Source: Planctomycetota bacterium (GTDB lineage: Bacteria; Planctomycetota; Planctomycetia; Pirellulales; PALSA-1355). Taken from it: 64,000 bases of DNA. This document shows, piece after piece, positions 37,612 through 46,492 of this stretch. The DNA lies in contig QQVE01000006.1 of assembly GCA_003389325.1 (NCBI GenBank), positions 1-64,000 of the forward strand, written 5' to 3'. A model generated the notes under the pieces. It had not been told where the DNA came from. It saw only the letters and a program-made list of their open reading frames with translations, and did no database searches. Within the stretch, counting starts at the first letter, position 1, and every line of letters begins with the position of its first letter. Both the position numbers and the translations under genes were made by a program.

Positions 37612-39357
37612 CTACTTCGTGCGCTCGATGGCTTCTTCGAGGAAGTAGTTGAGGTCTTCGGCCGCCTCGGCGTGCAGCACGTCGTAGGCGAACGCGGCGC
37701 TGCGGGCGTGGTAGAGCTGCTCGCGCAGGTTGACGTCGCGGGTGATCGCGTTGGCAAAGGCGGCCAGCACCTCCAGGTGGCGGCGGCGATCCGACTCGGG
37801 CGTGGCCAGCAGCAGCACGGCGTGCACCGGGCGACCATCGGGGGCCCCCAGGTCGAGCCCCTGCGAGCTGATGCCCAGGATGCCGGTAATGTCCTCGCCC
37901 TCTTCGAGCACGGCGTGGGGAACCATCAGGCCTTCGGAGAGGCACGTCGTGGCCTGCTTTTCGCGCTCGAGCACGCGCTGGACGAACTCTTCCTGCGGAA
38001 TAGGCGGCGCGTCGACCGTGAGGTACAGGCCCGAGGCCAGCATGCGAATGACTTCTTCTTTCGTTTCGGCGGTGATGTCGACGATGATGTGGTTCTCGTC
38101 GAGAAAGTCGAGCAGCCGCGGCAGGTCCTTGCCGGCCTCGCCCGCGCGGGTGATGGCGAAGCGCGCGGCGCTGGGTCCGACGAGCTGGTTGATCGCCAGT
38201 GCGGCCAGGCCGATGGTGGTGACGGTTTGGGCGATGTCGGTATAGCGCGGATCGCCCTGCACGAACAGGATCAGCCCGACCGCCACGCCGCCGTGCGGGA
38301 TGAGGGCCAGGCCGAGGTAGTTGCGCACGCGTACCGGCACTCCGCCGATCGTCATCGCGGCGTACGCCCCCGCGTACTTACCGACGACGCGGGCCACGAA
38401 GTAGACGAACACCAGCCCGGCCGCGGCCAACACGAGGGTGAAGTCGAGGTTCATGCCGGCCAGCGTGTAGAAGGCCGCAAACAGCACGCCGCCGATCGAG
38501 TGCAGGTAGGCCTCGGTCGAGCGGACGGTTTGGTGCCGCACGTTCGAGACGACGATGCCGGCCAACGTGCAGGCCAGAATGCCCGAGGCACCCAGCCCCG
38601 AGGCGGCGCCGAACGAACCGAGGATCACGGCGACCATCGTGGGGCCCAAAAAAGCGGGGCTGACGACCAGGCGGATCAGTGCCAGGGCCCCCAGGGCCCA
38701 CGCTCCGCCCACCAGCAGCGCCAGCCCGAACTCGCGGCCGGCGGCGACGAAGGCCGAAGGCCAGGTGGTGTGCCAGCCCTGGTCGCCTTCGCCGATATAG
38801 GACGTGACGAAGGCGAAAGCGCAGACCGCCACCATGTCGATCAACGCCACCGCGGCGATCAGCGTGCGGGTAAGGATGCCGCGCGCGCGGATCTCCTGGG
38901 CCACGAGCACGGTGGTGCCCGGGGCGCCGGCGATGGCCACGGCGGCCAACAGCAGGCTGGCCTTGATGGTGATTTTTTCCGGCGCCATCCAGCCGCCGAT
39001 GAAATACATCGTGAGCACTACCAGCGTGGGCGTGATGAGGGCTTCGCCCAACAGCAGCAGGCCCAGCCGCGTGCCCGAGTTGCGCAAGCTGACGATGTGA
39101 AAGGCGGCCCCCACGGTGAAGGCGATGTAGCCGAGCACGAAGTTCATGTACGGCTTAAACATGGGGACGGTGTCGGCGGTGAGCCCGGTGAAGGCGCTGT
39201 GCTGATCGGCGACCGCGCGGATCAGAATGCCGGTGGCGATCCAGCCGGTCACCTTCGGCAGCTTCAGCATGCCGAACAGCTCACCGCCGATGATGCCGGC
39301 CACGATGACGATGGCCAGTTGGAAGAGCGGATCGCTGGGAGAGAATTCAAGACCCAT
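37612..39357 (-). CDS. Cation:proton antiporter fused to a PTS EIIA domain
   Basis: A 581-residue protein. Residues 1-410 are about 12 hydrophobic helices of a CPA-type Na+/H+ exchanger. A soluble domain of about 150 residues follows and matches PTS EIIA (Ntr/fructose type): EGLMVPHAVLEEG holds the phosphorylatable His, and a second His lies in the downstream RRRHLEVL segment. The fusion suggests control of the transporter by phosphorelay or direct phosphotransfer. ATG 39357 (MGLEF) is chosen because the first eight codons of the longer frame are not conserved in type. Confidence 0.85.
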   Translation of the reverse strand: MGLEFSPSDPLFQLAIVIVAGIIGGELFGMLKLPKVTGWIATGILIRAVADQHSAFTGLTADTVPMFKPYMNFVLGYIAFTVGAAFHIVSLRNSGTRLGLLLLGEALITPTLVVLTMYFIGGWMAPEKITIKASLLLAAVAIAGAPGTTVLVAQEIRARGILTRTLIAAVALIDMVAVCAFAFVTSYIGEGDQGWHTTWPSAFVAAGREFGLALLVGGAWALGALALIRLVVSPAFLGPTMVAVILGSFGAASGLGASGILACTLAGIVVSNVRHQTVRSTEAYLHSIGGVLFAAFYTLAGMNLDFTLVLAAAGLVFVYFVARVVGKYAGAYAAMTIGGVPVRVRNYLGLALIPHGGVAVGLILFVQGDPRYTDIAQTVTTIGLAALAINQLVGPSAARFAITRAGEAGKDLPRLLDFLDENHIIVDITAETKEEVIRMLASGLYLTVDAPPIPQEEFVQRVLEREKQATTCLSEGLMVPHAVLEEGEDITGILGISSQGLDLGAPDGRPVHAVLLLATPESDRRRHLEVLAAFANAITRDVNLREQLYHARSAAFAYDVLHAEAAEDLNYFLEEAIERTK

Positions 39358-39386
39358 GGCGTAACAGCGCCGTTGCCACAACGAGA

Positions 39387-39413
39387 GTCAGCCCGAAGCG
39401 CGTCTCGAGCGGG
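39387..39413 (+). repeat. Degenerate family-1 repeat
   Basis: GTCAGCCCGAAGCGCGTCTC followed by GAGCGGGA keeps the 5' half of family 1. It lies just upstream of the antiporter start. Confidence 0.4.
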
Positions 39414-39574
39414 ACGCACGTCGACGTTGGGGGCAATGATACGGGGTCCGGCCGATTTGTCGACAAGCGGAGTGGGATTTTTCTGCGCAGAAAGCGCGGA
39501 ATTTTTTTCGCGGTGCCGCTGGCCGCCACATTTATGTGGCGCGCTTGTCGGCGCCGGGACGCGCCCCATGAATG

Positions 39575-39641
39575 TGGCGGCTAACCGACGCGGCTGGGAA
39601 AAAGCTGCTGGCGGCTAGACGACGCGGCTGGGAAAGCTGCT
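39575..39641. repeat. Two tandem 33-34-bp direct repeats
   Basis: The unit TGGCGGCTAACCGACGCGGC...AAGCTGCT (39575-39608) is followed at once by a near copy (39609-39641). They lie between the antiporter gene and the 3' end of the next gene. Only two copies, with a couple of changes. Nothing else is recognised in 39358-39688. Confidence 0.7.
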
Positions 39642-39688
39642 GAACGACGCCGTTGAAAGAACGCTGTTGGCGGCCCGAGAACGCCGCT

Positions 39689-41629
39689 TTACGGCTTGGC
39701 GGCGGTGTCGATCTTGGCTTTTTCGCCGGCGGGGGCCGTGCTGGGGGCATCCTTGTGCAGCGTGAAGCCCGTCAGCAGCCAGCCGGTCTTTTCCGAGGTC
39801 ATCGTCATGCCGGCCGGACCGAGGTAGCGGCGCACCATGTCGTAGCTCGGCAGCTTGCTGCCGTCGATCCGCTGCTCGCGGAGCGTGCCCTCGGTGTCGT
39901 CGCCCAACAGGCCGTTGAGGATCTTGCCGACCATCGACTCGCTCTCGGGCATCTTGCCGGTACGCAGCAACTCGTACACGCCGCGATACGCTTCGTCGGT
40001 GCGGGTGAACGTCTGGCCAAACTGCTCGGGCTGGGCGAGTTGATTGATCTCGGCCTCGACCCGCAGGTAGTCGGCGCTGCCGGCCAGCTTGGCGCCGTTC
40101 TCGTACTGGGTGAGCACCTTGGTGAGGATGTCGATGTGCGTGGCCACGAACAACTGGCCGTAGGCCACGGTCACGGCCGAGTTGGGCGGCAAGGCCCGCT
40201 CTTCTTCCTCGAACGCTTCCTCTTCGGCATAGGGCTCGGCATCGAGCGGGCTGCCTTCGATGGTGACCATCGGCAGCTCGGCCTGCTCGTCGACGATTTC
40301 CCACACGACGTGGCCGGCGATCTCGCGCTTGCGCGTGTCGGGATCGGTCTCCATCCACTTGCGGATGACCTCGGCCATCACCTTGTCGTCCTTCGTGTCG
40401 ACGGCGAACAGCAGGCGTTCGCTCTTGGGCGTGATCGGCACTTGCAGGTCGGAGATCATCGTCAGCCGATCGCCCAGGTATCCGATCAGATCGCGGCGGA
40501 TGTCGATGCGCGGGCCGTTCTCGTCGGTCTTGATCGACTCGAGAACATCCTCGAACACTTCGTCGCCGACGATCTGGTTGACGAGGGTCTTGGAGTTTTC
40601 GAACGCGTTCTTGGTGTCGATGTTCATCGCCGCATAGGTGGCCAGGTCGCGCGGCACCCAACTGGGCGGCAGGAAGTTGCCGCCGTTGGGAAACTTCAGC
40701 ATCCGGGCCGAAAGCTCGAACCGCTCGGCGCCCTCCTCCTGGTTGCCGGGGGCGTAGATGAACGTGCGGTGGAGCATCTCATACTTGTCGACCGAGAAGT
40801 TCACGAACCCGCCAATGCCTTCGATGGCAGTGAACCCCTCGGTCTTGAGGATCTTGAGCATGTCGGTGCCGCGCTTCTTGGGCTTCTCCAGCCGGATGGC
40901 GTCGGCGTAGCCGAACGGCTCGAGGAACCAGCGGGCGTGCGGTTCCAATTCGCCGCTGGCCTCGCGACAGCGCTTGGTGATGGCTTCAAAGGCGGGCAGC
41001 GCCGCCAGGCGATCGCTCTGGGCGCCGCCGGCAAGACGCGCGACGACGTCCTCGAGCACGTCCACTTCGTCGCAGGCTGCCAGCAGGCCGCTGTGCACCA
41101 CGTACACCACCTGGCGGGCCGGCGCATCGTCTTTCTCGGGAATATCGAACACCACGGCCGTGGCGCCGTGGAGCGGACGCTCCGAGCGGCGGGCCTTGTT
41201 CTTCTCCATCTCCTCGTCGACCTTCTTCAGCAGCGCGTCGGCCTGCTGTTCGTGCCCCGTCACGTCGGCCAGGATGATCGTGGCGTCGCGGGTCTCGCTG
41301 GGCATGACCAGGGCGATGGCGATCTCGCCGGTGGGCACGTCGTCTAGATCTTCCCAGGTGAGGCCCAGCTTCTCGTGCGTCTGGGTCCACTTCTCGCTCA
41401 ACTGCCGCTTCAGGTCCTCGACGAAAGGCTCCATCTGGGGATCGGCGGCCAATTGCCCGATTTGCGTCTTGTTGAACGCCTGTTCCAGGGCGTCGAAGTC
41501 GGCCACCGAGACGTAGCCCTTGGTCGTGCCCGGCAGCAAATCCTCGGACGCCGGCACGTCGCCCAGCGCCACTGCCTGCGTACAGAGGAGGAGGATGAAG
41601 CCGGCAAACGAGACCCTGGGGAATTGCAC
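39689..41629 (-). CDS. Large exported protein of planctomycete type, function unknown
   Basis: A 646-residue protein. The start is a GTG at 41629 (VQFPRVSF...) with AAGGAG nine bases upstream, which opens directly into a signal peptide ending near ALGDVPA. A longer in-frame ATG (41701) has no such features. The mature part alternates acidic helical and beta segments, with an acidic patch (EEEAFEEEERA) near residue 466. The fold resembles DUF3352-like planctomycete proteins, but that match is weak. No catalytic motif was identified. Confidence 0.68.
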   Translation of the reverse strand: MQFPRVSFAGFILLLCTQAVALGDVPASEDLLPGTTKGYVSVADFDALEQAFNKTQIGQLAADPQMEPFVEDLKRQLSEKWTQTHEKLGLTWEDLDDVPTGEIAIALVMPSETRDATIILADVTGHEQQADALLKKVDEEMEKNKARRSERPLHGATAVVFDIPEKDDAPARQVVYVVHSGLLAACDEVDVLEDVVARLAGGAQSDRLAALPAFEAITKRCREASGELEPHARWFLEPFGYADAIRLEKPKKRGTDMLKILKTEGFTAIEGIGGFVNFSVDKYEMLHRTFIYAPGNQEEGAERFELSARMLKFPNGGNFLPPSWVPRDLATYAAMNIDTKNAFENSKTLVNQIVGDEVFEDVLESIKTDENGPRIDIRRDLIGYLGDRLTMISDLQVPITPKSERLLFAVDTKDDKVMAEVIRKWMETDPDTRKREIAGHVVWEIVDEQAELPMVTIEGSPLDAEPYAEEEAFEEEERALPPNSAVTVAYGQLFVATHIDILTKVLTQYENGAKLAGSADYLRVEAEINQLAQPEQFGQTFTRTDEAYRGVYELLRTGKMPESESMVGKILNGLLGDDTEGTLREQRIDGSKLPSYDMVRRYLGPAGMTMTSEKTGWLLTGFTLHKDAPSTAPAGEKAKIDTAAKP

Positions 41630-41866
41630 GATATCTGCTCCTTGGCTGCTCGAGCGGGGGCCAAAGTCGGTAATTGGTAGAACCCGGGTAAGTTTATGCA
41701 TGGGCGCCCGATGTTACTAGATCGGCACGCCACCCGGGGCGGCATGACCGCCGAATGCCGCCGCACTACGGCTTGCCGAGCACGTACTTCCAGCCGACCC
41801 CGCACGACTCGCGAGCGTGGTCGACACTCCGTAGCGAACAGGCAAACTGTAACGCGCCCCCAGTCC

Positions 41867-42008
41867 GTTGAAGTGGGGCCATCCTGGCCAACTTCAACCT
41901 CGCGGGGTGCGAAGCGAAGCTCCGCACGGCTCGCAAAAATAACGACTTGCGTCGTCATTTTGAGATCGCATCCATGCGATCAAGCAGCCTGTCGAACTTC
42001 GACAGGCT
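41867..42008. other. Cluster of successive inverted repeats
   Basis: From left to right: GTTGAAGT...ACTTCAAC (41867-41898) with inner GGCC/GGCC, a small GTGCG...CGCAC, ACGAC-ttgc-GTCGT (about 41943), GATCGCAT...ATGCGATC (about 41964-41981) and the 23-bp AGCCTGTCGAA-c-TTCGACAGGCT (41986-42008). They lie in the 580-bp gap before the HD gene, where no coding gene is supported. They could be REP-like elements or a structured leader. Confidence 0.55.
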
Positions 42009-42208
42009 ACTCAAGCGAATCTGGAGGAGCTCTACCGGCGGTGAGTCGCAGCGGGTCGCCCGTGGGCCAATCCGGGCAACCACGTAGTTCGTTCGACGCT
42101 GAGCGGTACAATAATCGTTTCGCGCACTGGGGCGCGGCGGTCGGCTGTCAACGGTGCGGGCACCGGGGGCGTGAGACCGACCGCAGAAAGGGGGGAAGTA
42201 CTCGTCGA

Positions 42209-43603
42209 ATGCGGAACTTTCAAGGCGAAAACCTTTGCCACGATCCGGTCCACGGCTACATGCCCTTCGTGGCCGCCGGCAGCGAGCCGGACGAAGTCGC
42301 CGAGCGCGCGATCATCGACCATCCCTGGGTGCAGCGGCTCCGCCAGATTCATCAATTGCAGACCGCCTGGTGGGTGTTTCCCACCGCCGAGCACACCCGA
42401 TTCCAGCACGTGCTGGGCGTGATGCATCTGGCCAGCCGGGCCGCCGACACGCTGTACGACAGCCTCAAGGAAGTCTGCCCCGACGCCCCCAGCCGCGGCT
42501 ACGTCGAGTCGCTTCTGCGGATGGCCGGATTGCTGCACGACGTGGGCCACGGGCCGTTTGGACACTTCTTCGACGATCACTTTCTTTCCGGCTTTGGGCT
42601 GACGCACGAGACGCTGGGCGGAGCGATCATCCGCGACGAGTTGGGTCCGCTGCTGGCGCGCATCCGCCGCAATCCCAACAGCCAGCTCGAGCCCGGCGAG
42701 AAGCTCGACCCGGCGCAGATCGCGCTGCTGATCGCGCGGCCCAAGGCGGGCGAAGTCCCCCCGCCGCGCTGGCTGGCGCTGTTGCGCTGCCTGTTCAGCG
42801 GCATTTACACGGTCGACAACATGGACTTCGTGCTGCGCGACGCGTACATGTCGGGCTACAACGCCCGGGCGTTCGATCTCGACCGCGTGCTGCACTACAG
42901 CTTCTTCACCGAGCGGGGGCTGACGATTCACAGCCGCGGCGTCTCGGCCCTGGTGCAATTCATGGCCGTGCGAGCCGAGTTGTTTCGCTCGATCTATTTC
43001 CACCGCACGGTGCGGGCCATCGACCTGACGCTGGCCGACCTGTTTGCCGACAGCAAGCAGTTCGTTTTCCCAGGCAATCCGCTGGAACACCTCGACGCGT
43101 ACCGCGAGTTCACGGAGTGGTCGCTGCTGGTCGACGTGTCGCGGTGGCGCAGCTCGAATGATCCGGCGCAGCGGGCGCTCGGCGAGCGTTGGCAGGCGAT
43201 TCTGGCTCGCCGCGTGCCCTGGACCATGGCCTGCCAGCGCAACCTGGTGTTCGAGGAAAGCGAGACCGAACGCAGCAGCATCTTCAGCCGCGCGGAGTTC
43301 GTCGAGCGCGAGCTGCGGGCCCAGCTTCCCGCCGAGCTGCGCGACTTGCCGCTGCGGGTCGACCTGGCCCGGCACATTCACCGACCCGACACGCGGGGCC
43401 CGAGCACGGGGCAGAATTTCCTGTGGGATCCGTCGCGAGGCGAACCTCGGCCGCTGGGGTTCGATCAACTTTTTAGGCAGTTGCCACTGGCGCATCGGAT
43501 CTGCCGCATCTATGTGGAAGATACTTCGCACGCCCCGCAGTTGGCCGCGGCGCTCGACGCGGTGATCGGCCCCGGCGGCAGCGACGACTTGACGAATATG
43601 TAG
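42209..43603 (+). CDS. HD-domain phosphohydrolase (dNTPase/SAMHD1-like)
   Basis: A 464-residue protein. The HD signature is present: His in RFQHVLGVMH, then HD in LLHDVGHGPFGHFF, and a further Asp in the VDNMDFVLRD segment. The opening NLCHDPVHGYM and later parts match the dGTPase/SAMHD1 branch that cleaves dNTPs to nucleosides and triphosphate. ATG 42209 follows the GGGGGGAAG sequence, though spacing is longer than ideal. Longer frames run back through the hairpin cluster. No signal peptide. Confidence 0.85.
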   Translation: MRNFQGENLCHDPVHGYMPFVAAGSEPDEVAERAIIDHPWVQRLRQIHQLQTAWWVFPTAEHTRFQHVLGVMHLASRAADTLYDSLKEVCPDAPSRGYVESLLRMAGLLHDVGHGPFGHFFDDHFLSGFGLTHETLGGAIIRDELGPLLARIRRNPNSQLEPGEKLDPAQIALLIARPKAGEVPPPRWLALLRCLFSGIYTVDNMDFVLRDAYMSGYNARAFDLDRVLHYSFFTERGLTIHSRGVSALVQFMAVRAELFRSIYFHRTVRAIDLTLADLFADSKQFVFPGNPLEHLDAYREFTEWSLLVDVSRWRSSNDPAQRALGERWQAILARRVPWTMACQRNLVFEESETERSSIFSRAEFVERELRAQLPAELRDLPLRVDLARHIHRPDTRGPSTGQNFLWDPSRGEPRPLGFDQLFRQLPLAHRICRIYVEDTSHAPQLAAALDAVIGPGGSDDLTNM

Positions 43604-43660
43604 CGAGGGCTTCGGGGCACGATGGGGTCGTGGTAGGCTAAGCCGTGTCAGCAGAACGAC

Positions 43661-43687
43661 ACTAGCCCGAAGCGCAAGCGAGGGTCG
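43661..43687 (+). repeat. Family-1 palindromic repeat, near-consensus
   Basis: ACTAGCCCGAAGCGCAAGCG then AGGGTCG, identical to the copy beside the RAYT gene (55781). First of three copies in the HD-purB gap. Confidence 0.9.
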
Positions 43688-43704
43688 CGCCGACGGGTGG
43701 TTCT

Positions 43705-43730
43705 CCCTCGCTGGCGTTTCGGGCTAATGT
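43705..43730 (-). repeat. Family-1 palindromic repeat
   Basis: CCCTCGCTGGCGTTTCGGGC then TAATGT, reverse orientation. With 43755-43780 it forms part of a 50-bp direct repeat that starts with GTGGTT(C/T)T. Confidence 0.85.
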
Positions 43731-43754
43731 GGGTCCGCGCCAACGCGTGGTTTT

Positions 43755-43780
43755 CCCTAGCTGGCGCTTCGGGCTCGTGT
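43755..43780 (-). repeat. Family-1 palindromic repeat
   Basis: CCCTAGCTGGCGCTTCGGGC then TCGTGT, reverse orientation. It ends 23 bp before the purB start and is a tandem duplicate of the copy at 43705. Confidence 0.8.
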
Positions 43781-43803
43781 AGTTGGGTTCCGCAAAGGGC
43801 GCG

Positions 43804-45234
43804 ATGAGCAATTCGAGTACGTATCAGAATCCTTTGATCGAGCGGTATGCGTCGGCGGAGATGGCCACGCTGTGGGGGCCGCAGCGCAAATTCAGCACCT
43901 GGCGGCGGCTGTGGGTCGCGCTGGCCGAGGCCGAAGCCGAGCTGGGGTTGCCGATCACGAACGCGCAACTCGACGAGCTCCGCAAGCACGTCGACGACGT
44001 CGATCTCGTCAAGGCGGCAGCTTACGAGCGGAAGCTGCGGCACGACGTGATGGCCCACGTGCACACCTACGGCGACGCCTGCCCGGCGGCCCGGGGCATC
44101 ATCCACCTGGGCGCCACCAGTTGCTATGTGACCGACAATACCGATCTGATCCTGATCCGCGAATCGCTCGAGCTGGTGCAGACGCGGCTGGCGGCGGTGA
44201 TCGAAGCGCTTTCGGACTTTGCCAGGCAGCAGCGCGACCTGGCGTGTCTCGGCTTCACGCACTTGCAGCCGGCGCAGCCCACCACCGTCGGCAAGCGGGC
44301 CTGTCTGTGGATCTACGACCTGGTGCAGGATCTGACCGAGGTGGAGCATCGCCTCGCCGAGCTCAAGGCCCGCGGCGTGAAAGGCACGACCGGCACGCAG
44401 GCCAGCTTTCTGGAGTTGTTCGAGGGCGATCACGCCAAAGTGCGCAAGCTCGACGAGCTGGTGCGGGAGAAAATGGGCTTTGCCGCTTCGTACCCCGTCA
44501 CGGGTCAGACCTACTCGCGCAAGGTCGACCAGCAGGTGCTCGACGCGCTGTCGGGCGTTGCCTCGAGTGCCCACAAGGCGGGCACCGACCTGCGGTTGTT
44601 GCAGAGCCGCAAGGAAATCGAGGAGCCGTTCGAGAAGGAACAGATCGGCTCCTCGGCGATGGCCTACAAACGGAACCCGATGCGGTCGGAGCGGATCTGT
44701 GGGCTGGCGCGTTTCGTGACCAGCCTGCAATCAAGCGCCGCGGCCACGGCGTCGACGCAGTGGATGGAGCGGACGCTGGACGACAGCGCCAACCGCCGGC
44801 TGGTGCTGCCGCAGGCGTTTCTGGCGATCGACGCGATCCTGCTCTTGTACCAGAACGTGGCTTCCGGGCTGGTCGTGTATCCCAACGTGATCGCCAAGCA
44901 CCTGGCCGAAGAGCTGCCGTTCATGGCCACCGAAGCGATCCTGATGGCCGGCGTGGCCGCCGGCGGCGATCGGCAAGAGCTGCACGAGCGGATTCGACAG
45001 CACAGCCAGGATGCCGCGGCACAGGTGAAGCAGCACGGCGCGGCCAACGACTTGCTCGAGCGGCTGGGAGCGGATCCCGCATTTGCCGGCGTCGACTTAA
45101 GCGGCACGCTGGACGCGTCGCGTTTCGTGGGGCGAGCGCCGGAGCAAGTGGATGAATTCCTCGCCGAAGTCGTGGCCCCGATCCGCAAGCGCTACGCGGG
45201 GGCCACGAAGAAGTCGGCCGAGTTGAAAGTGTAA
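43804..45234 (+). CDS. purB: Adenylosuccinate lyase
   Basis: A 476-residue member of the fumarase/aspartase superfamily. It carries out two steps of purine synthesis (SAICAR to AICAR, adenylosuccinate to AMP). The signature [15 protein letters not shown] is present, with the family's [11 protein letters not shown] and [12 protein letters not shown] motifs. ATG 43804 is chosen. A codon 21 bp upstream would add seven residues. The following family-2 repeat starts 2 bp after the TAA. Confidence 0.95.
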   Translation: MSNSSTYQNPLIERYASAEMATLWGPQRKFSTWRRLWVALAEAEAELGLPITNAQLDELRKHVDDVDLVKAAAYERKLRHDVMAHVHTYGDACPAARGIIHLGATSCYVTDNTDLILIRESLELVQTRLAAVIEALSDFARQQRDLACLGFTHLQPAQPTTVGKRACLWIYDLVQDLTEVEHRLAELKARGVKGTTGTQASFLELFEGDHAKVRKLDELVREKMGFAASYPVTGQTYSRKVDQQVLDALSGVASSAHKAGTDLRLLQSRKEIEEPFEKEQIGSSAMAYKRNPMRSERICGLARFVTSLQSSAAATASTQWMERTLDDSANRRLVLPQAFLAIDAILLLYQNVASGLVVYPNVIAKHLAEELPFMATEAILMAGVAAGGDRQELHERIRQHSQDAAAQVKQHGAANDLLERLGADPAFAGVDLSGTLDASRFVGRAPEQVDEFLAEVVAPIRKRYAGATKKSAELKV

Positions 45235-45235
45235 A

Positions 45236-45260
45236 GTAGCCGGCTCACTCCGTGAGCCGC
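45236..45260 (+). repeat. Family-2 REP-like palindrome (GTAG plus hairpin)
   Basis: GTAG, then CC, then GGCTCAC-tcc-GTGAGCC, a perfect 7-bp stem with a 3-base loop. It starts right after the purB stop and with 45755-45778 encloses a small gene in inverted orientation. Confidence 0.9.
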
Positions 45261-45313
45261 AAGCAGTGTCACAGCACCGTTGTCCAAGGTGAAAAGGTGT
45301 GCGCGGTGAACGC

Positions 45314-45703
45314 ATGTGCGACCAAGAAGACCTTGCATACCAACAGCGAATAAAAGGGCTGATTGACAAGAAGTTCGGCGGGACTTCCAAGTACTGGAGC
45401 GATCCGCACTTGCTCGTCGGGCGGTGGCGAGCTTACTTTCCAAATGGCGAAGCGACCATGTCTGTGTTCGAGGCCTCAGGACGCTCTCGGTCCTGGCTGT
45501 GCAGTGACCCGGACGGCGAGTTTGGGGCTCGCATCGGGCGTTGGGAATTGGGGCCGGACGGGTGGATGCAGGAATCGAGTGAGCACAACGGCATCTGGTA
45601 TCCCGACCTGTGGCGGCTCTACATGTTTGACCCGAATCGCTTTATCCAGGCGAACGAAGATGCGAGCATCATGCTTGAGTACACGCGCGTCGAGGAGACG
45701 TAG
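45314..45703 (+). CDS. Small hypothetical protein enclosed by inverted repeats
   Basis: A 129-residue protein (start ATG 45314). It is rich in Trp, Tyr and acidic residues (WRAYFPNGE, WYPDLWRLYMFDPNRF), soluble, with no signal peptide and no domain I recognise. By eye the gene is AT-richer than its neighbours. Family-2 repeats lie 54 bp before it and 51 bp after it in opposite orientations, so it might have moved as a cassette. Real gene likely, function unknown. Confidence 0.6.
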   Translation: MCDQEDLAYQQRIKGLIDKKFGGTSKYWSDPHLLVGRWRAYFPNGEATMSVFEASGRSRSWLCSDPDGEFGARIGRWELGPDGWMQESSEHNGIWYPDLWRLYMFDPNRFIQANEDASIMLEYTRVEET

Positions 45704-45754
45704 GACGTTCAGGTGCGGCTCGGAATCACAGCGCGACGCTGCGGCGCGCTGCAA

Positions 45755-45778
45755 CGGCTCACGGAGTGAGCCTGCTAC
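45755..45778 (-). repeat. Family-2 REP-like palindrome; supplies the fur stop codon
   Basis: Reverse strand: GTAG, CA, GGCTCAC-tcc-GTGAGCC. The TAG of the GTAG tetranucleotide (45775-45777) is the stop codon of the fur-family gene. Confidence 0.9.
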
Positions 45779-46275
45779 ACCAAGTCCAGCTTCCTTGTGC
45801 GCCGCTTTTGGTTGCGGCAATCGGCGCAGAGGCCCGTGAAAATCAACCGGTGCCCCGTCACGCGGAACTGGTACTGGCGTTCGAGCTCTTCGCCGATCTT
45901 GGTGAGCTCGTCGGTGCTGAACTCGATCAGCTTGTTGCACTTCTGGCAGTGCATGTGGTCGTGTTGCGGGTAGCCATAGTCATGCTCGTAGACCGTGCGG
46001 CCGCCGAGGTTCATGCTCCGCAGCAGGCCCGCGTCGACCATCTCGCTGAGGGTGCGATAGACGGTCGGGCGGCTGACGCGGCGGGCTTCGCTGACGCCGG
46101 CCAAGTGCGAGATCAGATCGTCGGCGTCAAAATGGTCGTGGCGCTTGAACACCTCGTCGACGATGATCCGCCGCTGCTGCGTGGTCCGCTTGCCGCGGCT
46201 CTGCAGGAACTCCTCGAACCGCTCACGCGGGCTGAGCGCGACGCGTACCGACGGAAGCGAGAAATCTTGCGCCAT
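45775..46275 (-). CDS. Fur family transcriptional regulator
   Basis: A 166-residue metal-dependent repressor. The N-terminal winged helix includes SRPTVYRTLSEMVDAGLL (68-85). The metal motif HDHMHCQKC (105-113) follows, with Cys110/Cys113 and a second pair Cys150/Cys153 for the structural zinc. Which metal it senses (iron, zinc, peroxide) cannot be decided. ATG 46275 gives the usual length. The gene ends with a TAG that belongs to the family-2 repeat. A 7-1-7 palindrome upstream suggests autoregulation. Confidence 0.92.
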   Translation of the reverse strand: MAQDFSLPSVRVALSPRERFEEFLQSRGKRTTQQRRIIVDEVFKRHDHFDADDLISHLAGVSEARRVSRPTVYRTLSEMVDAGLLRSMNLGGRTVYEHDYGYPQHDHMHCQKCNKLIEFSTDELTKIGEELERQYQFRVTGHRLIFTGLCADCRNQKRRTRKLDLV

Positions 46276-46355
46276 GTGCAAAAAACCGAGGGCCCTACAC
46301 CGAAGTGGGCATCGCCATTCGACCGCCGAGAGCGAGCGCTCGGGCGGTTCCAAAC

Positions 46356-46370
46356 CAAGAATGATTCTTG
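46356..46370 (-). promoter_or_regulatory. 7-1-7 Fur-box-like palindrome upstream of fur
   Basis: CAAGAAT-g-ATTCTTG, a perfect 7-bp inverted repeat around one base, 81 bp before the fur start. Fur, PerR and Zur operators share this 7-1-7 layout (TGATAAT-n-ATTATCA for Fur). The core AAT-n-ATT is kept. Binding is inferred. Confidence 0.6.
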
Positions 46371-46492
46371 ATTGTAGGCGATTCCACGGCCGGTGTCAGC
46401 CCCCAGGGGACAAGTGGCGATTCGCTTGCGCGGGTCGCACTCGGCACATGCATGTGCCGGCTACGGTGCGAAAACGTGCCTCGCCGGACCGC

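Noticed and set aside
41696..42208. Upstream extension of the HD gene by 171 codons
   Set aside because: The extension crosses the hairpin cluster, is Arg/Ser-rich and lacks family similarity. The HD family start fits ATG 42209.
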